Assembly: GCF_017310035.1 (NCBI RefSeq)
Contig: NZ_CP022296.1
Location: 62,001-126,000 of the forward strand
DNA: 64,000 bases
Source: Nocardioides sp. S5
GTDB taxonomy: Bacteria > Actinomycetota > Actinomycetes > Propionibacteriales > Nocardioidaceae
Reading direction: 5' to 3'
Part shown: positions 8,412 to 16,427 of the stretch, in pieces
Layout of the letters: each line of letters opens with the position of its first letter
Position numbering within the stretch: the first letter of the stretch is position 1
Position numbers and translations under genes: made by a program
Notes under the pieces: generated by a model
The model's input: the letters and a program-made list of their open reading frames with translations, nothing else
Databases searched by the model: none
Told to the model about the DNA's origin: nothing

Positions 8412-9538
8412 CCGGCGACTCCTCCGGCTCGGCGGCGGGCTGGGTCGAGCACCTGCGTCAGGGCGGTACGACGCCCTGGCTGGCGTGGACGGACCGGACC
8501 GCGCCGGGGGCCGCGTCGGCGGTGCCGGGCGCCCAGCAGCTCGAGCTGCTGCGCCGCATCAACCTCGCCCGCGGCTCCGCACGCCTCCGGACCGGACTCG
8601 CCGACCGCGTCCTGGCGACCACGGCCGCCGGACGCGGCAAGGCCGACCTGCCGCTCGTCGGGCTGCCGAGGTCCGGCTTCGGCCCCGCACCCGTCGACCC
8701 GGCCACCGTGGGTGCCCACGAGCTGCTGCGCGTGGCGAGCGTCCTCGTCGCCGACGACCTCGTCGCGCTCGGCGCCGATCCCGTACGCACCAGCTGGGCG
8801 CGGCCGTGGCGGCGCAGGTTCCGCCTGGTGGGCGACCCCGTGCTGGCCACCGGACTGCGCGAGCACCTGCGCGGTCTCGGCCGGCCCGAGGGAGGACCTC
8901 GTCCGCACGTCGTGGCCCTCGGCGCGCCGCTCGACGAGCTCCTCGCGCGCACCTGGACCCAGCGCTGCTTCGAGCACGGCAGCAAGCCGTGGGCGGAGTG
9001 GCTGCGCTTCTGGCGCGAGCGCGACCAGCTGCCGGCCCGCGTCGACCTCGCCGACTCCGTACGCCGCTGGCACCCGCGGCGCCCCCTCGTCCGGGTCGTC
9101 ACCGACCTCGACCGCCTGCCTCCCGAGCTCGGCGTCCGGTCGCTGCCCCCGATCCGCGTCCCGGGGGCCGCCGAGGCCGAGCTCGCCCGCCGCGTGGCCG
9201 CGGTCGTCGGGCTGCGTGTCCCGTCCGTCGAGCGGCCGGCGCTGATGCACACGCTGCAGCGGCGGATTCCCGACAGCGGCATCGCGCCGGTCGGCGTACC
9301 CGATCGCGAGCGCGACTGGGTGGCCTCGTCCGCGGCACGGATGACGCGTCACCTGACCCGCGCTGGCTACCCTGTGGTCGGCGACCTCGCCGATCTCGCG
9401 CCGCGCAGCGCACCCGCCGCGGTGACCGGTGCCGACGACGAGCAGGTCCTCGAGCTGGCGATCAGGATGGTCGTCCACCCGGCATGGCGCACGGACGGTC
9501 GGGCGAAGCGGCGCACGGAGAGGCAGGTGGGGCAGTGA
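8408..9538 (+). CDS. Degenerate sulfotransferase-like protein lacking the PAPS loop
   Basis: A 376-residue protein, read from a TTG that overlaps the previous stop (TTGA). No GAPKTGTT-like P-loop is present. The middle and end still align by eye with both flanking proteins. VVALGAPLDELLARTWTQRC corresponds to the SARDLxRQxPAxWQE region but has lost the Ser and Arg. VDLADSVRRWHPRRPLVRVVT corresponds to MDLPRVLAQWGAKLPPERVHVVT. The C-terminal LTRAGYPVVGDLADLAPR corresponds to GYDVVGSLDDL. I infer a non-catalytic paralogue, perhaps a scaffold or regulatory partner. It overlaps the next gene by 4 bp, so all three are probably made together. Confidence 0.65.
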   Translation: MTGDSSGSAAGWVEHLRQGGTTPWLAWTDRTAPGAASAVPGAQQLELLRRINLARGSARLRTGLADRVLATTAAGRGKADLPLVGLPRSGFGPAPVDPATVGAHELLRVASVLVADDLVALGADPVRTSWARPWRRRFRLVGDPVLATGLREHLRGLGRPEGGPRPHVVALGAPLDELLARTWTQRCFEHGSKPWAEWLRFWRERDQLPARVDLADSVRRWHPRRPLVRVVTDLDRLPPELGVRSLPPIRVPGAAEAELARRVAAVVGLRVPSVERPALMHTLQRRIPDSGIAPVGVPDRERDWVASSAARMTRHLTRAGYPVVGDLADLAPRSAPAAVTGADDEQVLELAIRMVVHPAWRTDGRAKRRTERQVGQ

Positions 9539-10731
9539 GCAGGAAGGTGCTGCTGCACGTGGGCTGCCCGAAGACCGGCACGTCCTACCTCCAGGACGTG
9601 CTGTTCCGCAACCAGTCGTTGCTGCGCGAGCACGACGTCCTCTACCCCGCCGACCGCTTCGACGCGCACTTCCTCGCTGCGCTCGACCTGATGACGCTCC
9701 CGTGGGGCGGCATCGAGACCGAGGCCGTCGGCGCGTGGGACCGGCTTTCCGCGCAGGTGCGCGAGTGGCACGGCACCGCGATCATCAGCCACGAGATCTT
9801 CGCGCGCGCCACCCCGACCCAGGTGCGGCGGGCGCTCGACTCGCTCGGCGACGCCGAGGTCCACCTCGTGCTGTCGGCGCGCGACCTGGTGCGCCAGGTG
9901 CCTGCCGAGTGGCAGGAGAACGTCAAGCACCGCAGCCACATCACCTACGCCCGCTTCCTCGAGACCATCCGCGACCCCGCGCGCGAGTCCCGCATCGGGT
10001 CGTGGTTCTGGGCGGTGCAGGAGGTTCCCGACATCCTCGACCGCTGGGGCAGCTCGCTGCCGCCCGAGCGGGTCCACCTGGTCACGCTCCCGCCGTCGGG
10101 CTCGGACCGGGGCGAGCTGTGGCGCCGCTTCTCGCGCACCTTCGGCCTCGACGACCTGCCGCTGGACCTCACCGCGGAGCGGGAGAACCCCTCGCTCGGC
10201 GTCCCGGAGACGTCGCTGCTGCGCACCATCAACGAGCGGGTCACCTCGATCATCGCGCCGCCCGACTACCGCCCCCTCGTCCGCGAGGTGCTCGCCCACC
10301 AGACGCTCTCGCGCGGCGTCGCGTCCGCCCGGCTGGGCCTGCCGCCCGACGCCCACGCCTGGGCGCGCGAGCTCTCCCGCAGCTGGGCGACCGTGCTGGC
10401 CGAGCGCGGCTACGACGTCGTCGGCTCGCTCGACGACCTCCTCGGCCCCGAGCCCGGCACCTTCGCCGACCCCGACACCACCACCGCCGACGAGCTGCTG
10501 GCGCCGGCGCTCGACGCGATCAGCGCGCTGCTCGTCGAGGGCGCGCGGCTGCGGGCCGTGGAGGATCGCCTGCACGAGGAGCTGCGCGAGGCCCGCGAGG
10601 AGCGCGACCACGCGCGCGCCACGCCGTCCTACCGGGTCCGGCGCAAGGTCGTGACCACGCTCGAGGACAGCCCCGCGGGACGCGGGACGCTCGATGCCTA
10701 CCGGCGGGCGAAGGGCCGGATCCGGGGGTAG
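9535..10731 (+). CDS. Sulfotransferase-like P-loop protein (third of the set)
   Basis: A 398-residue paralogue of the protein encoded at 7326. It has an intact HVGCPKTGTSYLQDVLF loop at the N-terminus and LSARDLVRQVPAEWQENVKH for the 3'-phosphate site. The C-terminus is longer: a charged coiled-coil-like stretch (EDRLHEELREAREERDHARA) leads to TPSYRVRRKVV, a tail style often seen on surface-glycan glycosyl- and sulfotransferases. The GTG start overlaps the previous stop (GTGA). No signal peptide is visible. The acceptor is unknown. Confidence 0.82.
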   Translation: MSRKVLLHVGCPKTGTSYLQDVLFRNQSLLREHDVLYPADRFDAHFLAALDLMTLPWGGIETEAVGAWDRLSAQVREWHGTAIISHEIFARATPTQVRRALDSLGDAEVHLVLSARDLVRQVPAEWQENVKHRSHITYARFLETIRDPARESRIGSWFWAVQEVPDILDRWGSSLPPERVHLVTLPPSGSDRGELWRRFSRTFGLDDLPLDLTAERENPSLGVPETSLLRTINERVTSIIAPPDYRPLVREVLAHQTLSRGVASARLGLPPDAHAWARELSRSWATVLAERGYDVVGSLDDLLGPEPGTFADPDTTTADELLAPALDAISALLVEGARLRAVEDRLHEELREAREERDHARATPSYRVRRKVVTTLEDSPAGRGTLDAYRRAKGRIRG

Positions 10732-10735
10732 CCCC

Positions 10736-10779
10736 GAGGACCTTCGCCCCTGACGCTGGGCGTCACGGAGGCCTAGCGT
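10736..10779 (+). promoter_or_regulatory. Promoter region of the small membrane protein gene, with palindromes
   Basis: TAGCGT (10774-10779) is a likely -10 box. Upstream lies TGACGC-TGG-GCGTCA (10751-10765), a perfect palindrome over the -35 position, and GGACCTTCGCCCC (10738-10750), which loosely resembles DosR/DevR-type half sites. The resemblance is weak and is recorded only as a lead. Confidence 0.4.
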
Positions 10780-10833
10780 GGAGGTCGAGGGCACTTGCCC
10801 GAGAGCCGAGCAGGCCCTCGGGAGGTGAGCTCG

Positions 10834-11004
10834 ATGACCAGCACGCCGTCGCACGCCCGTCGTGGCGTGCACTGGTCACCCGGGACCCGGTGGGGCACGT
10901 GGGCGGTGTCCCTCGCCGGACTCGCCCTGGCCGGCACCGTCGCCGTCGCGATCGCGTTCGCGGCGGGACTCGAGCCGGCGGAGAGCTTCTCGGCGGGCTC
11001 GTGA
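10834..11004 (+). CDS. Small single-pass membrane protein
   Basis: A 56-residue protein, MTSTPSHARRGVHW onward, with one strong membrane helix (AVSLAGLALAGTVAVAIAFAAG). The ATG at 10834 is preferred over an in-frame start at 10795 because GGAGGTG lies 7 bases before it. The positively charged N-terminus suggests that end stays in the cytoplasm. I do not recognise the family. It stands alone between the sulfotransferase set and a lipoprotein gene. Confidence 0.6.
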   Translation: MTSTPSHARRGVHWSPGTRWGTWAVSLAGLALAGTVAVAIAFAAGLEPAESFSAGS

Positions 11005-11093
11005 CGCTCCTCAGCCTCCAGCAGGTCGCCGAGGGCCTGGGCTGGATGAGCGGCTAGGGCAGTCGCACGTCAACGACCGGAGGAGGTGTCACG

Positions 11094-11858
11094 ATGAGGC
11101 GGATCCGCTCCATCGTCGTCCTGACCGCTGCAGCGCTGCTGCTGGGTGGCTGCGGGGGAGACGGCTCCGACACGGCGCCGTCACCTCCCTCGAGCACCAC
11201 GTCCAGCACGTCCCAGGTCGCCGTGCCGACGGCCGAGGAGCTGGCGGCCGCCCTGGTGACGCCCGACGCGTACGTCGGCACCTGGACCGTGAACGTCCCC
11301 CCGGACGATGCGGCCGCGATCAGCGGCGTGGTCACCGAGGCCCAGCAGGCGATGCTGCCGAGGATCGAGCTCTGCGACCGGGCGGGCGAGGAGTCCCGAG
11401 CAGCTGCGGACGCCCTGCGCTGGCAGGCCTTCCGGCAGCTCGACCAGTCCGAGGAGAACCCGATCGACATGGCCGCGGGCGATCGGCGGGGTCACCTGGT
11501 CTTCGTCCAGGAGCTCATCATGGCCGGCGACCCGGACGAGGTCGTGACGACCTTCGACGCCCTGAGTGACGGCATGCGCGCCTGTCAGGGCGACTTCCCC
11601 GCTGGCGAGGAGGGGCCTGGCACGGTCGAGCCGATGACCCTTCCGGAGGTGGGTCAGGACCGCTACGGGCAGCTGACGACGATGGAGGAAGCCGGCGGCC
11701 GGGCCTACTGGCTGCTGCACAGCGCCCTGGTGCGCGAGGGCCCGGTGCTGATGACCGTGCAGGTGGTCGACATCGTGATGGGAGAGGGCGTGCAGCCTGT
11801 GTTCACGACCGAGGAGGTCGGCCTGTTCGTCACGACGGCCGTGGACCGGCTGCCGTAG
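11094..11858 (+). CDS. Secreted lipoprotein of unknown function
   Basis: A 254-residue lipoprotein precursor. The signal peptide MRRIRSIVVLTAAALLLGGC ends in a lipobox (LGGC), so the mature protein begins at Cys and is anchored to the outer face of the membrane. A Ser/Thr-rich linker follows, then an acidic globular domain of about 200 residues. GGAGGAGG lies 6 bases before the ATG. No catalytic motif is evident. It resembles the sensor-like or PknH-like extracellular domain proteins common in actinobacteria only in general style. Confidence 0.78.
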   Translation: MRRIRSIVVLTAAALLLGGCGGDGSDTAPSPPSSTTSSTSQVAVPTAEELAAALVTPDAYVGTWTVNVPPDDAAAISGVVTEAQQAMLPRIELCDRAGEESRAAADALRWQAFRQLDQSEENPIDMAAGDRRGHLVFVQELIMAGDPDEVVTTFDALSDGMRACQGDFPAGEEGPGTVEPMTLPEVGQDRYGQLTTMEEAGGRAYWLLHSALVREGPVLMTVQVVDIVMGEGVQPVFTTEEVGLFVTTAVDRLP

Positions 11859-11912
11859 TCGCCCACGGAATCTGGTTGCCGCACCGCTGCCCGGCCTGCG
11901 AGGCTCGCCGCC

Positions 11913-12476
11913 GTGCCCCCCAGCCCCTGGCCCGCCCGCGCCGGTGACCTGCTCCTCCGTGACCCGGTCGAGGCCGACGTCGAGGCCCTGCTGTCCTTCC
12001 GCAACGACCCGGGCGTCAACCACTTCATGGTCCGCACGCACGTCCACCCCGACGACCTGCGCCGCGAGCTGCTGGCGGTGCCGGACAGCCCGACGGACCA
12101 CTCGTGCGTCGTCGAGCGCGACGGCGAGGTCGTCGCGATGGGCTTCCTCGACGTCGTCGACGGGCCCGGGCAGCCGGGCGTCCCCGACGGCACCGACGGC
12201 CTCATCGGCTACATCGTCGACCCGCGGTACGCCGGTCAGGGCATCGCGACGGCCACCGCCCGCGCTCTGCTCGCGGCCGCGTTCGAGGGCCTCGGCCTGC
12301 GCCGCGTGACGGCAGCGGCGAATGCGGACAACCACGCCTCGGTCGCGGTCCTCGAGAAGGCCGGGATGCGGCGCGAACGACACTCGCGGCAGTCCCTGTG
12401 GCACCACGAGCTCGGGTGGCTCGACGAGGTCGGCTACGCGCTCCTCGCCGAGGAGTGGGCGGCCCGCGCAGGGTGA
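11913..12476 (+). CDS. GNAT-family N-acetyltransferase
   Basis: A 187-residue acetyltransferase of the RimJ/RimL type. Strand by strand it matches GNAT: an LLLRDPVEADVEALLSFRND opening, then LIGYIVDPRYAGQGIATATARALL, whose Q-G-I-A-T is the acetyl-CoA pyrophosphate loop, then RRVTAAANADNHASVAVLEKAGMRRE. The substrate could be a ribosomal protein N-terminus or a small molecule. It starts at a GTG (VPPSPWPARAGDLLL). It converges with the EcsC gene, leaving a 4-bp gap. Confidence 0.88.
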   Translation: MPPSPWPARAGDLLLRDPVEADVEALLSFRNDPGVNHFMVRTHVHPDDLRRELLAVPDSPTDHSCVVERDGEVVAMGFLDVVDGPGQPGVPDGTDGLIGYIVDPRYAGQGIATATARALLAAAFEGLGLRRVTAAANADNHASVAVLEKAGMRRERHSRQSLWHHELGWLDEVGYALLAEEWAARAG

Positions 12477-12480
12477 GGCC

Positions 12481-13158
12481 TCAGCGCCGACGGACCAGCA
12501 GCTCCCGGTCGGCGTACCTCCCGACCTTCCAGGTCGCGAAGCCGTCCGCCCCGGCGCTGACGACCCCGCCGACCACCGGCACGCGGCGCCCGACCGTCGT
12601 CGCCAGCCGCTTGCCGACGACCCGGGTGAAGATGTCGGAGGCCACGACCGCGGAGATCGTGCCGTCGAGGCTGGGGTCGTGCACCGGCGCGGTGGCCAGG
12701 GCCATCGGCGTGGCGGGGAGCTTCTTCTTCCTCACCAGCTCGGTGACGTGCTCCTCGCCGAGCAGCAGCGCCAGGACCGCGTTGCGCACGCGCGGGTCGC
12801 TGAGGTCGTGGCCGCGCAGGTGTGCGATGCCGGCGACCATCCGGCACTGGATGATCGCCAGGCCGGTCACGTTGGCCGGGATGGCCACCGCCATCGTCAC
12901 GAGCCCGCCGACGTTGGTGGCGAAGCCCTGCGCCCCGGCGATGCGGACGTTGTTCTCGATGACCTCGTGGATCGCGCGCTCGACGTTGCCGCGCTGCTCC
13001 GTGAGCTGTTTGTCGGCGGCCACCGCAGCAGGGGCGAGGGGGCCGACCCCGTCGATGGCGCGGTTGAGCGCCTCACGGACGAACCCGGTGCTCAGCCCGG
13101 GGGTGAGCTCGGAGATCCTCGGCGCGAGCTGGCGTGCCACGGTCTGCTTCAGGCCCAT
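12481..13158 (-). CDS. EcsC-family protein
   Basis: A 225-residue protein that fits the EcsC family, named for a gene beside the B. subtilis EcsAB transporter. Its biochemical role is unknown. The central part (GGLVTMAVAIPANVTGLAIIQCRMVAGIAHLRGHDLSDPRVRNAVLALLLG) is the usual conserved block. Hydrophobic stretches suggest membrane association. A TACGAT box lies 6 bp before the ATG, again a leaderless arrangement. No transporter gene lies beside it. Confidence 0.8.
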   Translation of the reverse strand: MGLKQTVARQLAPRISELTPGLSTGFVREALNRAIDGVGPLAPAAVAADKQLTEQRGNVERAIHEVIENNVRIAGAQGFATNVGGLVTMAVAIPANVTGLAIIQCRMVAGIAHLRGHDLSDPRVRNAVLALLLGEEHVTELVRKKKLPATPMALATAPVHDPSLDGTISAVVASDIFTRVVGKRLATTVGRRVPVVGGVVSAGADGFATWKVGRYADRELLVRRR

Positions 13159-13193
13159 GCCGCGATCGTACGGCGGCGCGCCAGCGCGGTGCG

Positions 13194-14546
13194 TCAGCGG
13201 CGGACCTCGCAGGAGACCAGCCGCTCGCCGCGCAGGCAGCGGTCACGCCCCTTGTCGCCGTGCAGCACGTCGCGCCCGGCGCCCCCGTCGAGCCGGTCGC
13301 GCCCCCAGCCGCCGGCGAGCCGGTCGTTGCCACCCCCGCCGGTGGCGGTCACCGGACCGTACTGCTCGGTGAGCCTCAGCACCTCGGCGCGGTTCGATCC
13401 CCGGAAGTGGAGCCGCGTCTCGGTGCTGCCGTCGAAGCCGAGGGACAGGACGGAGGAGAAGCGGATCCGGGTGCCGATCTTCGTCGACACCGTGCCGGAG
13501 CGGGCGTCGATCACGACCTTGCTCCGGTGCGGTGCTGCCTTCAGGGAGGCTCCAGGGGCGAGGCGGTCGGCACCGCCGCCGCCGCGCACGACGACGTCGT
13601 CCCTCCGGTCCCTGATCGCGGGGTAGAACGTGTCGTCGCCCGCACCGCCGAGCATCAGGGCCTTGCCGGTCGCGCGGAAGCTCCACGACCCGATGGCGTC
13701 GCGACCGGGACCACCGAGCGCTCGGGTGCCGCGCGCGCCGTCCTCGACCCGGATGACGTCCCGTCCTCCGTTGCCGCGGAGCACGTCCTTGCCGTGGCCG
13801 CCCTCGACCACGTCGTTGTCGTCGCCGGCGTCGACCACGTCGTCCCCGGGCACCTGCGTCTCCTTGGCCGGGAGCCTGCGGGTCGGGGCGTCGGCCTGGA
13901 TGAAGTCGTCGCCGCCACGGCCGTCGACCACGTCGTCACCCCCGCCGGCGGTGATCCAGTCGATCTGCTCCGAGCCGGTGATGCGGTCGTCGAAGGCAGA
14001 GCCCTCGACGCCGCCGACCAGGGTGGTCGGGGCGATGGTGTCGGTGCCCTCGCCGGTCGCGGTGCCGGCCGTCAGGTCGACGGTCACCGGCCCGGGGGCG
14101 TTCGCGAACGAGACCTGGTCCCAGGTGTAGGTGCCCCAGGACAGCTCCTCGGTCACCGGGTCGTGGCCGAGGTCGACGTGGTCGTCGCCCGGGCCGGGCC
14201 AGATGTGGTCGCCGTCGTAGTCCTCGTAGTCGTAGAAGTCGAGCCCGCCGAAGAGCCGGTCGTCGCCCGCGCCGCCGATGATGCGGTCGCCGCCGGCGAG
14301 CCCGCAGATCGTGTCGTTGCCGGAACCGCCGTCGATGACGTCGTCGCCGTCCGTCCCGACGATGACGTCGTCGCCCGGCGTCCCCTGCACCGTCGTGGGC
14401 GGGTACGTCGTCGACGGCGTCGCGACGATCGTGGCGGGGAGCCCGTCGCAGGTCACGGCTGCGTGCGCGGGCGCGGAGCCGACGACCGGCGCCAGGGCGA
14501 GGCCGGCGAGGGTGCCGAGGGCGGTCAGGGTGGTGGTGCGTCGCAT
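13194..14546 (-). CDS. Secreted RTX-type calcium-binding repeat protein
   Basis: A 450-residue exported protein. A Sec signal peptide (MRRTTTLTALGTLAGLALAP, cleavage probably after APAHA) is followed by glycine- and aspartate-rich nonapeptide repeats of the GGxGxDxU type. Examples are GGSGNDTICGLAGGDRIIGG and GGGGNDRLAGGWGRDRLDGG. These repeats fold into calcium-loaded beta rolls. Blocks of repeats alternate with non-repeat stretches. No catalytic domain is seen, so an adhesin or surface-layer role is more likely than a toxin. GGAGGA lies 5 bases upstream of the ATG. It is divergent from aat. Confidence 0.88.
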   Translation of the reverse strand: MRRTTTLTALGTLAGLALAPVVGSAPAHAAVTCDGLPATIVATPSTTYPPTTVQGTPGDDVIVGTDGDDVIDGGSGNDTICGLAGGDRIIGGAGDDRLFGGLDFYDYEDYDGDHIWPGPGDDHVDLGHDPVTEELSWGTYTWDQVSFANAPGPVTVDLTAGTATGEGTDTIAPTTLVGGVEGSAFDDRITGSEQIDWITAGGGDDVVDGRGGDDFIQADAPTRRLPAKETQVPGDDVVDAGDDNDVVEGGHGKDVLRGNGGRDVIRVEDGARGTRALGGPGRDAIGSWSFRATGKALMLGGAGDDTFYPAIRDRRDDVVVRGGGGADRLAPGASLKAAPHRSKVVIDARSGTVSTKIGTRIRFSSVLSLGFDGSTETRLHFRGSNRAEVLRLTEQYGPVTATGGGGNDRLAGGWGRDRLDGGAGRDVLHGDKGRDRCLRGERLVSCEVRR

Positions 14547-14617
14547 GTGTCCTCCGAGATGGTGTCGAGGTAAAGACGTCGCCGCGGGGCGAAAGGTTGT
14601 TCGCTACCGTGCGAAGC

Positions 14618-15304
14618 GTGCCCATCGCTCCCGCTCCGACCCCGTGGGCGTTCCCGCACCACTCGACGTGGGACCCCGACGACGACCTGGTCGCGCTGGG
14701 CGCCGACCTGGAGGCCGGGACCCTCGTGACGGCGTACGCAGCCGGCCTCTTCCCGATGCCGGTCACCCTCGAGGGCGACGAGCAGCTCGGCTGGTTCTCG
14801 CCCGTCGAGCGCGGGGTGCTGCCGCTCGACGGGATGCGGGTGTCGCGCTCGCTGCGGCGCTCCGCGCGCGACTTCGAGATCCGCATCGACACCGTCTTCG
14901 ACGAGGTCCTGGCGCAGTGCGGGCGCACCGACCGCCCCGACGGCTGGATCACCCCCGACTTCAAGCAGGCCTACGGCCGCCTGCACCGCCTCGGCTGGGC
15001 ACACTCGGTCGAGGCATGGCGCGACGGCCGGCTCGCCGGGGGGCTCTACGGCGTCGCCGTCGGTGGGCTGTTCGCCGGGGAGTCGATGTTCCACCACGAG
15101 CGCGACGCCTCGAAGGTCGCGCTGCTCGCCCTCGTGGACCTGCTGCAGGACCAGCACGCCGCGCACCGGGTGCTCGACGTGCAGTGGCAGACGCCGCACC
15201 TGGCCTCGCTGGGCGTCGTACGTCGTCCGCGCCCGGAGTACCTCGAGGCGCTCGAGCGGTCCCTGCGGGTGCCGCTGCCGGAGGCGTTCCGAATGGACGA
15301 TTGA
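14618..15304 (+). CDS. aat: Leucyl/phenylalanyl-tRNA--protein transferase
   Basis: A 228-residue transferase that adds Leu or Phe from charged tRNA to proteins with N-terminal Arg or Lys, marking them for ClpS-ClpAP. Family features are FPHHSTWDPDDDLVALGADL, AYAAGLFPM, GWFSPVERGVLPL and a GGLYGVAVGGLFAGESMFH block. The GTG at 14618 is chosen because TACCGT lies 7 bp upstream; earlier TTG and GTG codons at 14597 and 14609 are in frame but would precede that promoter. Confidence 0.95.
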   Translation: MPIAPAPTPWAFPHHSTWDPDDDLVALGADLEAGTLVTAYAAGLFPMPVTLEGDEQLGWFSPVERGVLPLDGMRVSRSLRRSARDFEIRIDTVFDEVLAQCGRTDRPDGWITPDFKQAYGRLHRLGWAHSVEAWRDGRLAGGLYGVAVGGLFAGESMFHHERDASKVALLALVDLLQDQHAAHRVLDVQWQTPHLASLGVVRRPRPEYLEALERSLRVPLPEAFRMDD

Positions 15305-15375
15305 CACGACCCGCGCAAGGGTAGGCGCGAGTCACGACACCGCGACGCGTCCGCGTCCGATCGAAGGGGAACCCC

Positions 15376-15864
15376 ATGAACGTCCGCGCCCGCCTCGCCC
15401 TGACCGGCACCGTGCTGCTCGTCGGCGCCGTCACCTCGGCCTGCGGCGGTGGCGGCGGAGCTCCGGCCGACGCCAGCGAGAAGGACTTCTGCGACACCCA
15501 GAGCAGCCTGTTCAACGACCTGCTGCCCGAGGACATGGCCGACCCCGAGCTCCCCAGCAACGAGGAGATGGCGCAGGCGGTCAAGGACTGGGGCCGGGAG
15601 CTGGAGGAGATCGGGACCCCCGACGACATCTCCGACGACGCCCGCGCCGGGTTCGAGCAGCTCGTCGAGCAGGCGGGCGAGATCGACGCCGCCGACTTCA
15701 CCATCGACCAGCTCGAGGAGCTCGAGCAGGGCGGCGCGGACGCGTCGGAGGCCGCGCAGCGCGAGGCCGAGGCCTTCGCCGACTACCTCACCAAGACCTG
15801 CGGCAACCCGCTCGACGACATCGAGATGCCCGAGATGCCGGAGCTGCCCGGGTCCACCGAGTGA
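15376..15864 (+). CDS. Small acidic lipoprotein
   Basis: A 162-residue lipoprotein precursor. The signal peptide ends in a lipobox-like TSAC, followed by a GGGGG linker. The rest is strongly acidic, with Glu/Asp-rich helices (for example EELEQGGADASEAAQREAEAF), and two Cys (CDTQ and KTCGNP) could form a disulfide. AAGGGGA lies 6 bases upstream of the ATG. No family recognised. Similar-sized acidic lipoproteins are common beside unrelated genes in actinobacteria. Confidence 0.72.
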   Translation: MNVRARLALTGTVLLVGAVTSACGGGGGAPADASEKDFCDTQSSLFNDLLPEDMADPELPSNEEMAQAVKDWGRELEEIGTPDDISDDARAGFEQLVEQAGEIDAADFTIDQLEELEQGGADASEAAQREAEAFADYLTKTCGNPLDDIEMPEMPELPGSTE

Positions 15865-15939
15865 GGCCGGGACGGGGTTCGACGTACGCAGGTGGGCCTG
15901 CCGGCCCGGGAGTAGCATCGAGAAAGGGAGGCGAGGACC

Positions 15940-16329
15940 ATGGCGATCACGCGTGAGGGCAGGATCTGTTCGTTCTGCGGGGCGCAGGGGGGGCCCGGTA
16001 CGGACGTGCCCCTGATCGGTGGCCTCGGCGCGCAGATCTGCCGCGTCTGCATCGAGGACTTCCACACCATGGTCCACGACCCGGCGCAGGTCGCCGAGGC
16101 GCGTGGCACCTTCCCGTGGGAGCGGATGAGCGACACCGAGGTGCTCGCCGCGCTCCCGATGATCCTGGCCTCGGCCGAGCAGAACCAGTCCTTCGCGCGC
16201 GAGTGGGTCGACCTGCTCCGCGCCCGCAACGTCTCGTGGGCCGAGATCGGCCGTACTCTCGGGGTGTCCCGCCAGGCCGCATGGGAGAGGTTCTCCCGGA
16301 AGTCCGGCGACAAGAGCGCCACTGCGTGA
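15940..16329 (+). CDS. ClpX-type zinc-finger protein with a C-terminal helix-turn-helix
   Basis: A 129-residue protein. Residues 9-35 form a ClpX-like C4 zinc finger (CSFCG and CRVC), without the AAA+ ATPase that follows in ClpX. The C-terminal third (VSWAEIGRTLGVSRQAAWERFS, about 98-119) is a helix-turn-helix. The combination suggests a DNA-binding protein that can dock with Clp substrates or dimerise through the finger. The promoter shows TAGCAT at 15914-15919 and GGGAGG ahead of the ATG. Clp involvement is inference from the finger alone. Confidence 0.78.
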   Translation: MAITREGRICSFCGAQGGPGTDVPLIGGLGAQICRVCIEDFHTMVHDPAQVAEARGTFPWERMSDTEVLAALPMILASAEQNQSFAREWVDLLRARNVSWAEIGRTLGVSRQAAWERFSRKSGDKSATA

Positions 16330-16343
16330 GACGATGTGACCCT

Positions 16344-16360
16344 GTCAAGGTACGCTTGAC
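16344..16360. repeat. Small palindrome after the zinc-finger gene
   Basis: GTCAAG-GTACG-CTTGAC is a perfect 6-bp inverted repeat with a 5-bp spacer, 15 bp beyond the stop codon. It may be part of the transcript end or a protein site. Confidence 0.4.
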
Positions 16361-16364
16361 GGCA

Positions 16365-16411
16365 GCAGGTGCCGGGCGGGCTTCACGGGGGTGAGTCCGA
16401 CCGGCACCTGC
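16365..16411. terminator. Stem-loop between convergent genes
   Basis: GCAGGTGCCGG (16365-16375) pairs perfectly with CCGGCACCTGC (16401-16411) around a 25-nt loop. It lies between two genes that end toward each other (16329 and 16428), so it can serve both as a terminator. No T-tract is present on either side. A structured small RNA cannot be excluded. Confidence 0.55.
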
Positions 16412-16427
16412 TCTGCGTCCGGCCGGG

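Noticed and set aside
13194..14546. Regular short repeats that might be a CRISPR array
   Set aside because: They are codon-level repeats of the RTX nonapeptide, with varying sequence and no constant spacer length.
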